NCBI GenBank assembly: GCA_028711485.1 | Contig: JAQTSF010000021.1 | Coordinates: 1-11,363 of the forward strand | From: Candidatus Iainarchaeum sp. | GTDB taxonomy: Archaea; Micrarchaeota; Micrarchaeia; Anstonellales; Bilamarchaeaceae | Reading direction: 5' to 3' | DNA: 11,363 bases | Made by a program: the position numbers and the translations under genes | Part shown: piece after piece, positions 5,485 through 11,363 of the stretch | How the letters are laid out: each line of letters begins with the position of its first letter | Numbering within the stretch: position 1 is the stretch's first letter | The notes under the pieces: model-generated | Database searches by the model: none | What the model was told of the DNA's origin: nothing | The model's input: the letters and a program-made list of their open reading frames with translations, nothing else

Positions 5485-6183
5485 TTATTCAACTGTTATA
5501 TCCAGTGAAATAGTAGGAATCATAAGTGAAGTTATTTTATATTCTCCTGAATCAGAGAACACAACTTCAAAAGTCTCGCCCTTTTTTAAAGGAGGAGAAT
5601 TTTCTAAATTTGAAATTTTAAATGCATGGGGCATTATTTCATTATTTGTAATTAAAAGGATATCTCCCTTTTTTATAGATAATGTATTTGGGGTAAATAC
5701 CCCATTTTCAAGAATAACAGTATAAGTATCAGAGATATGGGATTCTTCTTTTAATTTAATTGAGAATGTAATGGTTTTTGAAATTTTTGGAGTGTAGGAG
5801 GAACCGTCATTGTTTACAAATTCAACAATCAGTGTATGTTGTCCTAATTCAACATTTTCAAATTTATAAAAATTATCCAAAACTGCACCTGAAACTGAGT
5901 TGTCTAATTTTAATATAAAATAACCTTGTCCATGAACATTTTGCGAGGATGGAGAAGTAAGATAAAGTTGTGAGGTAGTTAAAAGTATTTCTAAATCCAT
6001 AGAAGAAGTGCTACTTTCTATTTCTGCAGAGTTAGCAGGGTATAGTATATTAAATGAGGGATTTAATGTTTGTTTTTCTGAATCATCCTCTTCTTCTGGT
6101 TGTTGATCAACATCAAGATTAATGCATCCAAAAAATAAAATAAACATTGCAAATATTGCAAGCAAAAAGTTAGTATTTTTCAT
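5485..6183 (-). CDS. Lipoprotein with degenerate cupredoxin domain
   Basis: The 232-residue protein starts with a signal peptide ending in a lipobox-like LFFGC (Cys20), followed by an acidic linker, so it is probably lipid-anchored outside the membrane. Residues about 45-145 form a beta-rich domain (VHGQGYF...GQHTLIVEFVNNDGSSYTP) similar in pattern to small extracellular domains that often precede cupredoxins. Residues about 150-232 resemble a plastocyanin-like fold: FTPNTLSIKKGD, MPHAFK, then GEYKITS. The first copper-ligand His is present in MPHAFK, but the usual Cys-x(n)-His-x(n)-Met cluster after the final Tyr is replaced by TSLMIPT, so a type 1 copper site is unlikely. No ribosome binding site is seen; a TATA-like element 28 bases before the ATG implies a leaderless mRNA. 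The tRNA gene begins four bases after its stop. Confidence 0.75.
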   Translation of the reverse strand: MKNTNFLLAIFAMFILFFGCINLDVDQQPEEEDDSEKQTLNPSFNILYPANSAEIESSTSSMDLEILLTTSQLYLTSPSSQNVHGQGYFILKLDNSVSGAVLDNFYKFENVELGQHTLIVEFVNNDGSSYTPKISKTITFSIKLKEESHISDTYTVILENGVFTPNTLSIKKGDILLITNNEIMPHAFKISNLENSPPLKKGETFEVVFSDSGEYKITSLMIPTISLDITVE

Positions 6184-6206
6184 GATATATGTTAGAGAAT
6201 AAAGTT

Positions 6207-6215
6207 ATTTAAAAT
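6207..6215. promoter_or_regulatory. Shared bidirectional TATA element
   Basis: ATTTAAAAT is near-palindromic and lies in the 51-base gap between two divergent genes. Its centre is about 24 bases from the HAD-hydrolase ATG (6235) and about 28 from the lipoprotein ATG (6183). This fits leaderless transcription in both directions. Neither gene has a clear ribosome binding site. Confidence 0.55.
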
Positions 6216-6234
6216 TACTTAATGAAAATAATTT

Positions 6235-6882
6235 ATGGTTAAGGGAATACTTTTTGATTTTGACGGCGTAATTGCAGATACAGAACCCCTACATTATAGA
6301 ACTTTTAATGAAACCTTGAAGGAATTGGGGATAAAAATAATGGAAGACGAATGGAAAAAATTTGAAGGAACAGGTTCTGATCACATAATGAAAACTTTGT
6401 TTAATGATAATAAGATAGAGCATAATACTGAAGAATGGATCAAGAAAAGAAGAGATAGATTCTGGGATCATATTAAAAATAATGAAATACCGTTAAAAAA
6501 AGGACTTTTGGAATTTCTCAATTTGTTGGACAATAAAGGAATAAAAAAAGCTGTTTGTTCTGGGAGCAGAACAGATAGTATAGAGTACATTTTAGAAAAA
6601 AATAATATAAGAAAATATTTTCAAGCAGTATGCGGAATAGACCAGGTTAAAAACAGAAAACCTGATCCTGAAGTGTTTTTACTTGGAGCAAAAAAAATAG
6701 GAGTGGATATAAGTAATTGTATAATAATAGAAGATTCTATTGTAGGGGTTCAAGCTGCACGTAAAACTAGCGCGAAGTGTGTATTTTTTTCTGAGAAAAA
6801 GGAAAAAGAATCAGAATTAAAAGGTTGTTCTGCAATTATTAGAGATTACTCTGAATTCCCGCTGAATTTATTGGAGGAATAA
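6235..6882 (+). CDS. HAD-superfamily phosphatase (beta-phosphoglucomutase-like)
   Basis: This is a 215-residue cytosolic subclass IA HAD hydrolase. All four motifs are present: DFDGV with nucleophile D8 and acid/base D10, S109 in CSGSR (motif II), K142 in KNRKPDP (motif III), and the acidic pair E166-D167 in IIEDS (motif IV). The helical cap lies between motifs I and II (about residues 15-85), as in beta-phosphoglucomutase-type sugar phosphatases. The exact substrate is not determinable. The ATG at 6235 lacks a ribosome binding site but lies about 24 bases from a TATA element, consistent with a leaderless mRNA. It is the first gene of an operon with the tRNA-splicing endonuclease, which starts two bases after its stop. 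The family is certain; a link to RNA processing is only suggested by position. Confidence 0.87.
   Translation: MVKGILFDFDGVIADTEPLHYRTFNETLKELGIKIMEDEWKKFEGTGSDHIMKTLFNDNKIEHNTEEWIKKRRDRFWDHIKNNEIPLKKGLLEFLNLLDNKGIKKAVCSGSRTDSIEYILEKNNIRKYFQAVCGIDQVKNRKPDPEVFLLGAKKIGVDISNCIIIEDSIVGVQAARKTSAKCVFFSEKKEKESELKGCSAIIRDYSEFPLNLLEE
6873..6878 (+). promoter_or_regulatory. Ribosome binding site of the splicing endonuclease gene
   Basis: GGAGGA lies six bases before the ATG at 6885, inside the last codons of the HAD gene. It fixes the endonuclease start and shows that internal operon genes here use Shine-Dalgarno initiation, whereas the first genes appear leaderless. Confidence 0.75.
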
Positions 6883-6884
6883 AA

Positions 6885-8057
6885 ATGATAAAATTAGAAC
6901 TGGATAGAAAAAATAATGCAATATATGTTAAAACTCCAGAGGATGTAACCGCACTTTCAAAAGGATTTTATGGTGATATGAAAAAGGGTGAAATAACCCT
7001 TTATCCTGAAGAAGCGTTATATTTGATGGATATAAGAAATGGTAAATGCTATGATGAAAGCGGTAATACCTATACTTTCAATGAAATAGCATCCAGATAT
7101 ACTGAAAGGAAAAAATTTTTTGCAAGGTATATGACTTATAAAGATTGGAGAGACAGAGGATTGATAGCAAGATATTCCTCGGAAATAGAAGAAAAATCAG
7201 ATTTAAAAGTTGAAAAAAAATATAAGTATAAACAATTCAAACCAGATGCATATTCTATAAACGGTGTATTTTTTCCAGATGATATGATAACTGTTGTGGA
7301 TGATGAAATTGCTGCAAAGGAGCTTTATGAAAGATATTGGATAGGTCAGTTTGGAACATACAAGGCGCATCATAGAGGAAAAATAGGGAAATTGGATATT
7401 TATGAAACAATATTCATGATAAAGCATGGAGGATTGTCTCTTTCCAATTCTTCTCTTGAGGAAGTAATTAAACTCGCAGAAGAAAGAATAAAGTATTTTT
7501 CAGATCTGTATTCTGTTTATGAAGAATGGAGAAAAAGCGGATACGTAACTAAAAGCGGTTTCAAATTTGGAACCCATTTTAGGATATATACCCCTGGTGC
7601 TTCTCCTATTTTAACAGATAAATGGATTCATTCCAAACATGTTGTTCATGTGTTTTCAAGAAGGAGTAAAATGCTCATATCAGAATGGGCAAGGGCAATA
7701 CGAGTTGCTCATTCTGTGAAAAAAACATTTATACTTGCAATTCCTGGTAAAGAGATTAATACTAAAATAAATTCTAAAAGATTGAATGTTGATTTTCTTT
7801 TATATCATAGAAAAAAAGGAGGTATAGAAACTCCTAAAGAAGGAAAACCTAAATATTTTATGTTTTCTTTAAGTGAAGATGAATATTTAGGAGGGGAGGA
7901 GCTTGCAAGGGCATTGAGAGAATGTAAAGAATTCGGGCTTGAGATGCTCATGGCCATTGCAGATAGGGAAAGCAGTGTAACATATTATAGAATAAGAAGA
8001 ATAGAGCTTCCTAAAAGTGAGTATGAATATTTTGAAATTGAATGGGAGCAGCCTTAG
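6885..8057 (+). CDS. endA: tRNA-splicing endonuclease, three-unit (epsilon-2-like) form
   Basis: It cleaves bulge-helix-bulge motifs in precursor tRNAs (and other RNAs) to release introns, leaving 2',3'-cyclic phosphate ends for ligation. The catalytic triad is present: Y235 in GFKFGTHFRIY, H249 in WIHSKHVV, and a Lys at 279/280 in RVAHSVKK. The 390-residue length exceeds the short homotetrameric (about 180) and duplicated homodimeric (about 340) forms and matches the ARMAN-type epsilon-2 enzyme (about 390). Three units are visible: a degenerate N-terminal unit (about 1-105), the catalytic unit (about 115-300) with a lysine-rich insert (KEINTKINSKR), and a C-terminal beta-like unit (about 320-390). 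Epsilon-2 enzymes are known to accept relaxed motifs and introns at unusual positions, as needed for the three-intron tRNA nearby. It ends TAG directly against the convergent beta-helix gene stop. Confidence 0.9.
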   Translation: MIKLELDRKNNAIYVKTPEDVTALSKGFYGDMKKGEITLYPEEALYLMDIRNGKCYDESGNTYTFNEIASRYTERKKFFARYMTYKDWRDRGLIARYSSEIEEKSDLKVEKKYKYKQFKPDAYSINGVFFPDDMITVVDDEIAAKELYERYWIGQFGTYKAHHRGKIGKLDIYETIFMIKHGGLSLSNSSLEEVIKLAEERIKYFSDLYSVYEEWRKSGYVTKSGFKFGTHFRIYTPGASPILTDKWIHSKHVVHVFSRRSKMLISEWARAIRVAHSVKKTFILAIPGKEINTKINSKRLNVDFLLYHRKKGGIETPKEGKPKYFMFSLSEDEYLGGEELARALRECKEFGLEMLMAIADRESSVTYYRIRRIELPKSEYEYFEIEWEQP

Positions 8058-10277
8058 CTAATTTTTATAATTATTTTTGGATTTTTTTAGGTAGAAATGG
8101 ATAGCAAGCAAGATAGCAACTAAAAGTATTAATATCGCAATTAGATAATTAAACTCAAAACCCTCTTTCTCTTCTATTTTTCCAATTTCATCATCTTTTT
8201 CAGGTATCTCTTTTATAAGTTCAGCATCTAATGCAAGTATTTTAGCTTCCTTTGCTAAATATATAGCTAATTCATAATCTCCTAACTCATAGGCATCTTT
8301 TGCTTGATATAATTTTTCCTGTGCTTTTGAGGTGTCTTTTTTATCTTTTATAGCATCTTCTATTGCATCTTCCGCTTCCTTTATTGCATCCTCTGCCTCT
8401 TGTTGTGTATCCTCTTCTGTTTCTTCTTCCTGTTCCTCTTCCTCAATCTCTTCTTCTGTTTCTTCATCTTCCCCATCGCCATCAATTTCTTGTTCGTCGG
8501 GACAGAGAATTAAATTATATAATATTAAAGTTCTTGAATTATAGGTTCCTGTAGCTTCGGAAGTAAAGGTATAATCTCCATTAGAAGTAATAGTAAAGGA
8601 AACTATTCCATTATTGTTTGTGTATTTCTTGGTTGATAATAGAGTTATTCCTAGATCATATAATGGATTTTCTAAATAAGAGGCTTTTATTTGTATTCCT
8701 CCAGTTGAACAATTAAAGAGATATTTTTCTAAGGTTGGAGTATATTTAATTTCAGGATCATCTTTATCTATAAGTTTTGGTGTGTAGATATATTCCATTG
8801 GTGCAAAACAGCTGAATGATGATGCTATTCCTCTTACATAAGATGAACCTCCTAAAGTCTCCATATAAGAAGGTGAAATTAAGGACCATTCTATGTCATT
8901 ATATTTTCCTAATCCAGCAACATAACCATCAGACACATTTGAAGCATTATAGAATAATTTTGGATTTAATATTGCTGTTGAAGAAGTGTTTGTAACATTT
9001 AATCCATAATAGTTTCCACTTGCTGATTGTATAATACCTGTTAGATTTATTCCGACATCTAAATCTACTACTTTTATTGAAACGTTAGTTGCACGTATTA
9101 AACTAAAATTTAAATTTTCAGTTGAAATATTATAATTTCCTGTTCTAAGAGTACTATTTTCTAAATTAACTTCATAACCATTTGGATCTAGTTCATAAAC
9201 ATAATTGTTTCCTGAAAAGGAAACTTCTGAATCACTAAAGACAAAACCAAGAGATATGTTATATACTAAATTATTAGATATATAATTATCAAATGCTAAA
9301 TGAAAACCAAAACCCATATTAGAGATATTTACAATATTATTTGATAAAGTATTTTCTATACTACTGTCTATAATAAAACCAAGTAGAGATACATCATATA
9401 CTAAATTATTTGAAAGTGTATTATTTTCTGAATAATAGTCCAAAACAAAACCAATCAGACCTAAAGAAGCATTGTTTTCAATTAAAATATTATTATGACT
9501 TGAGTTTAAATAAAAACTAATATTGATATTATTATATGCATCATTATTGGAGACAATATTATTATTTGAATTATTTCGAAGCGCTAAACCACCCTCATTT
9601 TGATATAAGGAGTTATATGTTATATTATTAGAAGAACTTCTTTCTATCCTTATGCCATCCACGCTAGTATTAAATGCAGCATTATAAGCAATATAGTTAT
9701 TATTTGAATTATCAAGAATATGAAAACCATATTCAGAATTATTATAAGCTTCATTAAACGTTAGATTATTGTTTGAGCTTTGTTCTAGATAAAAACCAGT
9801 ATATTCATTGAAATATGCTGTGTTATTGAAAAGAGTGTTGTTTGAGCTTTGAACGATACCAAAACCACCATCATGATTATTAATTGCAAAATTATGTGAA
9901 AGTGTATTATTTGAACATTCCTCTAAATTAAAACCTTCTCCAGTAGTATTATAGGCGTAGTTATAGATAAGAATATTATTATTTGAACCTAAATCCAGTT
10001 GAAAACCATCACCATTGCCACCAATTGAAGTATTATACACATAATTATTTGAAAGATTATTATTCGAGCTTGATGATAGATAGAATGCATTGCTATATGT
10101 TTCATATGCAATATTAGATGAGAGATTATTACTCGAACTTGAATTTAAAAGAAATCCATAATAACTATTTGATACGTTATTTTCTAAGATATTGGTTTGT
10201 TCACTCTGATATAATACTAGACCAAAAATTCCATTATCTAAAAGGGAGTTATAAGAAATATTAATGTAAGAGCTCAA
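8058..10277 (-). CDS. Parallel beta-helix surface protein, C-terminal part with membrane anchor
   Basis: This is the larger piece of a split gene. The reading frame stays open upstream to 10496, beyond the nominal TTG start at 10277, and keeps the same repeat pattern, so that start is probably artificial. About 370 residues consist of repeats of about 22-24 residues of the type NN-x-hydrophobic-x(2)-N-x-AYN-x(4)-GF-x-L-x(2)-SS, the signature of NosD-like right-handed beta-helices. There are many N-glycosylation sequons. A beta domain follows (about 500-580), then an extreme Glu/Asp-rich segment (about 590-640), an Ala/Glu/Lys coiled coil (about 630-690), a transmembrane helix (about 711-731) and a basic tail. 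The protein is thus anchored by its C-terminus with the helix exposed outside. Adhesion, glycan binding or cell-cell contact is plausible. It abuts endA tail to tail. Confidence 0.8.
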   Translation of the reverse strand: MSSYINISYNSLLDNGIFGLVLYQSEQTNILENNVSNSYYGFLLNSSSSNNLSSNIAYETYSNAFYLSSSSNNNLSNNYVYNTSIGGNGDGFQLDLGSNNNILIYNYAYNTTGEGFNLEECSNNTLSHNFAINNHDGGFGIVQSSNNTLFNNTAYFNEYTGFYLEQSSNNNLTFNEAYNNSEYGFHILDNSNNNYIAYNAAFNTSVDGIRIERSSSNNITYNSLYQNEGGLALRNNSNNNIVSNNDAYNNINISFYLNSSHNNILIENNASLGLIGFVLDYYSENNTLSNNLVYDVSLLGFIIDSSIENTLSNNIVNISNMGFGFHLAFDNYISNNLVYNISLGFVFSDSEVSFSGNNYVYELDPNGYEVNLENSTLRTGNYNISTENLNFSLIRATNVSIKVVDLDVGINLTGIIQSASGNYYGLNVTNTSSTAILNPKLFYNASNVSDGYVAGLGKYNDIEWSLISPSYMETLGGSSYVRGIASSFSCFAPMEYIYTPKLIDKDDPEIKYTPTLEKYLFNCSTGGIQIKASYLENPLYDLGITLLSTKKYTNNNGIVSFTITSNGDYTFTSEATGTYNSRTLILYNLILCPDEQEIDGDGEDEETEEEIEEEEQEEETEEDTQQEAEDAIKEAEDAIEDAIKDKKDTSKAQEKLYQAKDAYELGDYELAIYLAKEAKILALDAELIKEIPEKDDEIGKIEEKEGFEFNYLIAILILLVAILLAIHFYLKKSKNNYKN

Positions 10278-10456
10278 TTGAGACCATATACCAAAACCAC
10301 TATTATTGTAGATTTCATTATTAGTTATATTATTGTTTGAGCTTAGTGTTAAAAAAAATCCTCCAAGTGTATTATTGTAACTTGGATTATTTTCGAAAAA
10401 ACTGTTATGTGTTTGTTGTAAGATAAAACCAATAAGATTATGATGAGCAGTATTAT

Positions 10457-11224
10457 TTACAAATGTATTATTAGATCCGAATGAAAAAAACCTAACTCAG
10501 AATTATTATACGCAGTATTATTGATTGCAATAGTAAAATTTCCTTGTAGTGAAAAACCGTTTGTACAATTATAAGCTGTGTTGAATTTTAGAGTACTATG
10601 CGTTGATGTAATATTTGAATAAAAACAACTTCCATCAATATCCCGCGCTGTATTAAATGAAAGATTATTGTAAGAGCTTTCCCCTAATATTGAAAAAGAT
10701 CCATTCACGTCATTATAAGCTAGGTTTTCTGTAAGACTATTAAAAGAACTATCAAGTAAAATAAAATTATGTGTATTATCATGACAAATAGTATTAAGTA
10801 TAGTAGAATAATCAGAATTATTAATCATGATGCCGGAAGTACTAGAACCGCTTAATGTAAAATTACTAACAACAGAATTATTAGTTTCATAAATATAAAA
10901 AACAGGTAAGTTATCATCAAGTGCAGTAATATTTACTTGCCCCTCAAAACCATGAATCTCAATTGATTTATTAATTATTATATTATCTGAATAATTTGTT
11001 GCTTCCGAACAAACGTAGATGATATCTCCTGGAGCAACAGTACCATCGTCAATAACTGTCTGAATTGAAATTCCAGTAACGTCATGAGTAAAATCTCCTG
11101 CTGTACAAGGTGCTGAAGTATAAACTATATGGGTTGCAGGGAATCCAATACTTGAAAATAGAATAAGGAATAGTAGAAACAAGAAAGATACTTTATTTGT
11201 AAATATATCTTTTTGATATTTCAC
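10457..11224 (-). CDS. Parallel beta-helix surface protein, N-terminal part with signal peptide
   Basis: This is the N-terminal 255-codon piece of the same surface protein. The GTG start gives a classical secretion signal: basic MKYQKDIFTNK, then a hydrophobic core to about residue 28. Next comes the typical entry to a beta-helix: ISIQTVIDDG...GDIIYVCSE, then IIINKSIEIHG, followed by repeats with GI/GF, NNS, NNT and AYN motifs. The last codons (HSDLIIHL) break the pattern and end at TAA because the frame is lost in a T7 run at 10484-10490. Reading one base back at that run continues smoothly into the downstream repeats, and the joined protein would be about 1055 residues. No ribosome binding site is seen. 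A TATA box (CTATAAAAG, 11258-11266) and a 10 bp hairpin (11225-11249) precede the start. Confidence 0.75.
   Translation of the reverse strand: MKYQKDIFTNKVSFLFLLFLILFSSIGFPATHIVYTSAPCTAGDFTHDVTGISIQTVIDDGTVAPGDIIYVCSEATNYSDNIIINKSIEIHGFEGQVNITALDDNLPVFYIYETNNSVVSNFTLSGSSTSGIMINNSDYSTILNTICHDNTHNFILLDSSFNSLTENLAYNDVNGSFSILGESSYNNLSFNTARDIDGSCFYSNITSTHSTLKFNTAYNCTNGFSLQGNFTIAINNTAYNNSELGFFHSDLIIHL
10484..10490 (-). other. Frameshift site at a T7 run in the beta-helix gene
   Basis: On the coding strand GGT TTT TTT CAT continues to an early stop, whereas re-reading one T gives GGT TTT TTT TCA and reopens the 739-codon frame. Both frames are open only across 10460-10496, so the shift must lie there. 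The run is a perfect T_TTT_TTT slippery heptamer. Adding one base makes the whole 8058-11224 span an exact multiple of three. Confidence 0.8.
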
Positions 11225-11249
11225 ATAAAGATATAGAGAATATCTTTAT
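11225..11249 (-). promoter_or_regulatory. Hairpin or operator before the beta-helix start
   Basis: ATAAAGATAT (11225-11234) and ATATCTTTAT (11240-11249) form a perfect 10 bp inverted repeat with a 5-base loop directly upstream of the GTG. The predicted transcription start, about 25 bases from the TATA box, falls near 11237. The transcript would therefore contain only half the hairpin, which fits a DNA operator better than an RNA hairpin. Confidence 0.4.
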
Positions 11250-11257
11250 TAATATTA

Positions 11258-11266
11258 CTTTTATAG
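11258..11266 (-). promoter_or_regulatory. TATA box of the beta-helix gene
   Basis: CTATAAAAG on the minus strand is a good archaeal TATA box. It is centred 38 bases before the GTG, implying a 5' leader of about 12 bases. Confidence 0.5.
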
Positions 11267-11268
11267 AT

Positions 11269-11307
11269 AAAAAAGAAAAAAAATTAATGATTTGAACGAA
11301 GTTCAAA
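11269..11307 (-). terminator. Hairpin plus T-tract terminator of a gene to the right
   Basis: On the minus strand TTTGAAC-TTC-GTTCAAA (11307-11291) is followed by TCATTAA and then T8-C-T6. This is a hairpin with a strong U-tract, expected at the end of a transcript entering from the right. The remaining bases to 11363 show no convincing coding frame, only an 18-residue open stretch on the minus strand. The stem shares the TTGAA/TTCAA ends and an adjacent ATCCA with the array at 1082-1330. Confidence 0.55.
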
Positions 11308-11363
11308 TGGATGTGCTTACTAAGTGAATAGTTTGTAACTGATCCATTTTTTCAATCAACTAT

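Noticed and set aside
5462..5725. 87-codon plus-strand frame
   Set aside because: It is antisense to the tRNA 5' end and the cupredoxin domain, with no promoter or ribosome binding site.
8055..8060. TAGCTA, abutting stop codons of two convergent genes
   Set aside because: It is a neat palindrome giving both genes a TAG with zero gap, but it is explained by compact packing and needs no further function.
8332..8554. Plus-strand Ser-rich and Leu/Pro-rich frames
   Set aside because: They are antisense shadows of the Glu-rich segment of the beta-helix protein; GAA/GAG runs read in reverse give Ser and Leu/Pro codons.

Overview
This window looks like chromosomal DNA from an AT-rich archaeon with a small genome, most likely a DPANN lineage close to the ARMAN-type groups (Micrarchaeota, Parvarchaeota and relatives). 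The evidence is a tRNA gene interrupted by three bulge-helix-bulge introns, a three-unit tRNA-splicing endonuclease resembling the ARMAN epsilon-2 enzyme, an archaeal type II/IV secretion-family ATPase, TATA boxes about 24-28 bases before start codons (leaderless transcripts), tightly packed genes with overlapping stops, and a very long Asn-rich beta-helix surface protein with a C-terminal membrane anchor. The lineage assignment is inference.

Layout, left to right. At 1-172 is the 3' end of an M17 leucyl aminopeptidase gene. It converges on a two-gene minus-strand operon: a 91-residue unknown protein (811-1086) followed by a PHP-domain metal-dependent phosphoesterase (158-814). Between this operon and the next plus-strand gene (1087-1440) is an array of three near-identical 64-69 bp units and five perfect hairpins. 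The hairpin arms differ from copy to copy but always begin TTGAA and end TTCAA. On the minus strand the units copy the promoter, ribosome binding site and first two codons of the 91-residue gene. At 1441-3720 is a 759-residue secretion/pilus ATPase, followed by a small unknown gene (3765-4064) whose 5' end contains a fully paired 60-base inverted repeat.

On the minus strand from 6183 to 4054 are a lipoprotein with a degenerate cupredoxin domain, a tRNA-Arg(CCT) gene, a small membrane protein, and a stand-alone asparagine-synthetase-type ATPase domain. The last two genes overlap. The tRNA gene (5202-5480) is the central find. Its D loop, anticodon loop and T loop are each split by an intron of 38, about 80 and about 86 bases, and two of the junctions fold into textbook or near-textbook bulge-helix-bulge motifs.

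The lipoprotein gene shares a palindromic TATA element with a divergent plus-strand operon. That operon holds a HAD hydrolase (6235-6882) and the tRNA-splicing endonuclease (6885-8057), the enzyme expected to remove the tRNA introns encoded less than 1.5 kb away. From 8058 to 11224 on the minus strand lies a roughly 1055-residue parallel beta-helix surface protein, broken into two reading frames at a T7 run that is also a perfect -1 slippery heptamer. A minus-strand terminator hairpin at 11269-11307 probably ends a gene outside the window.
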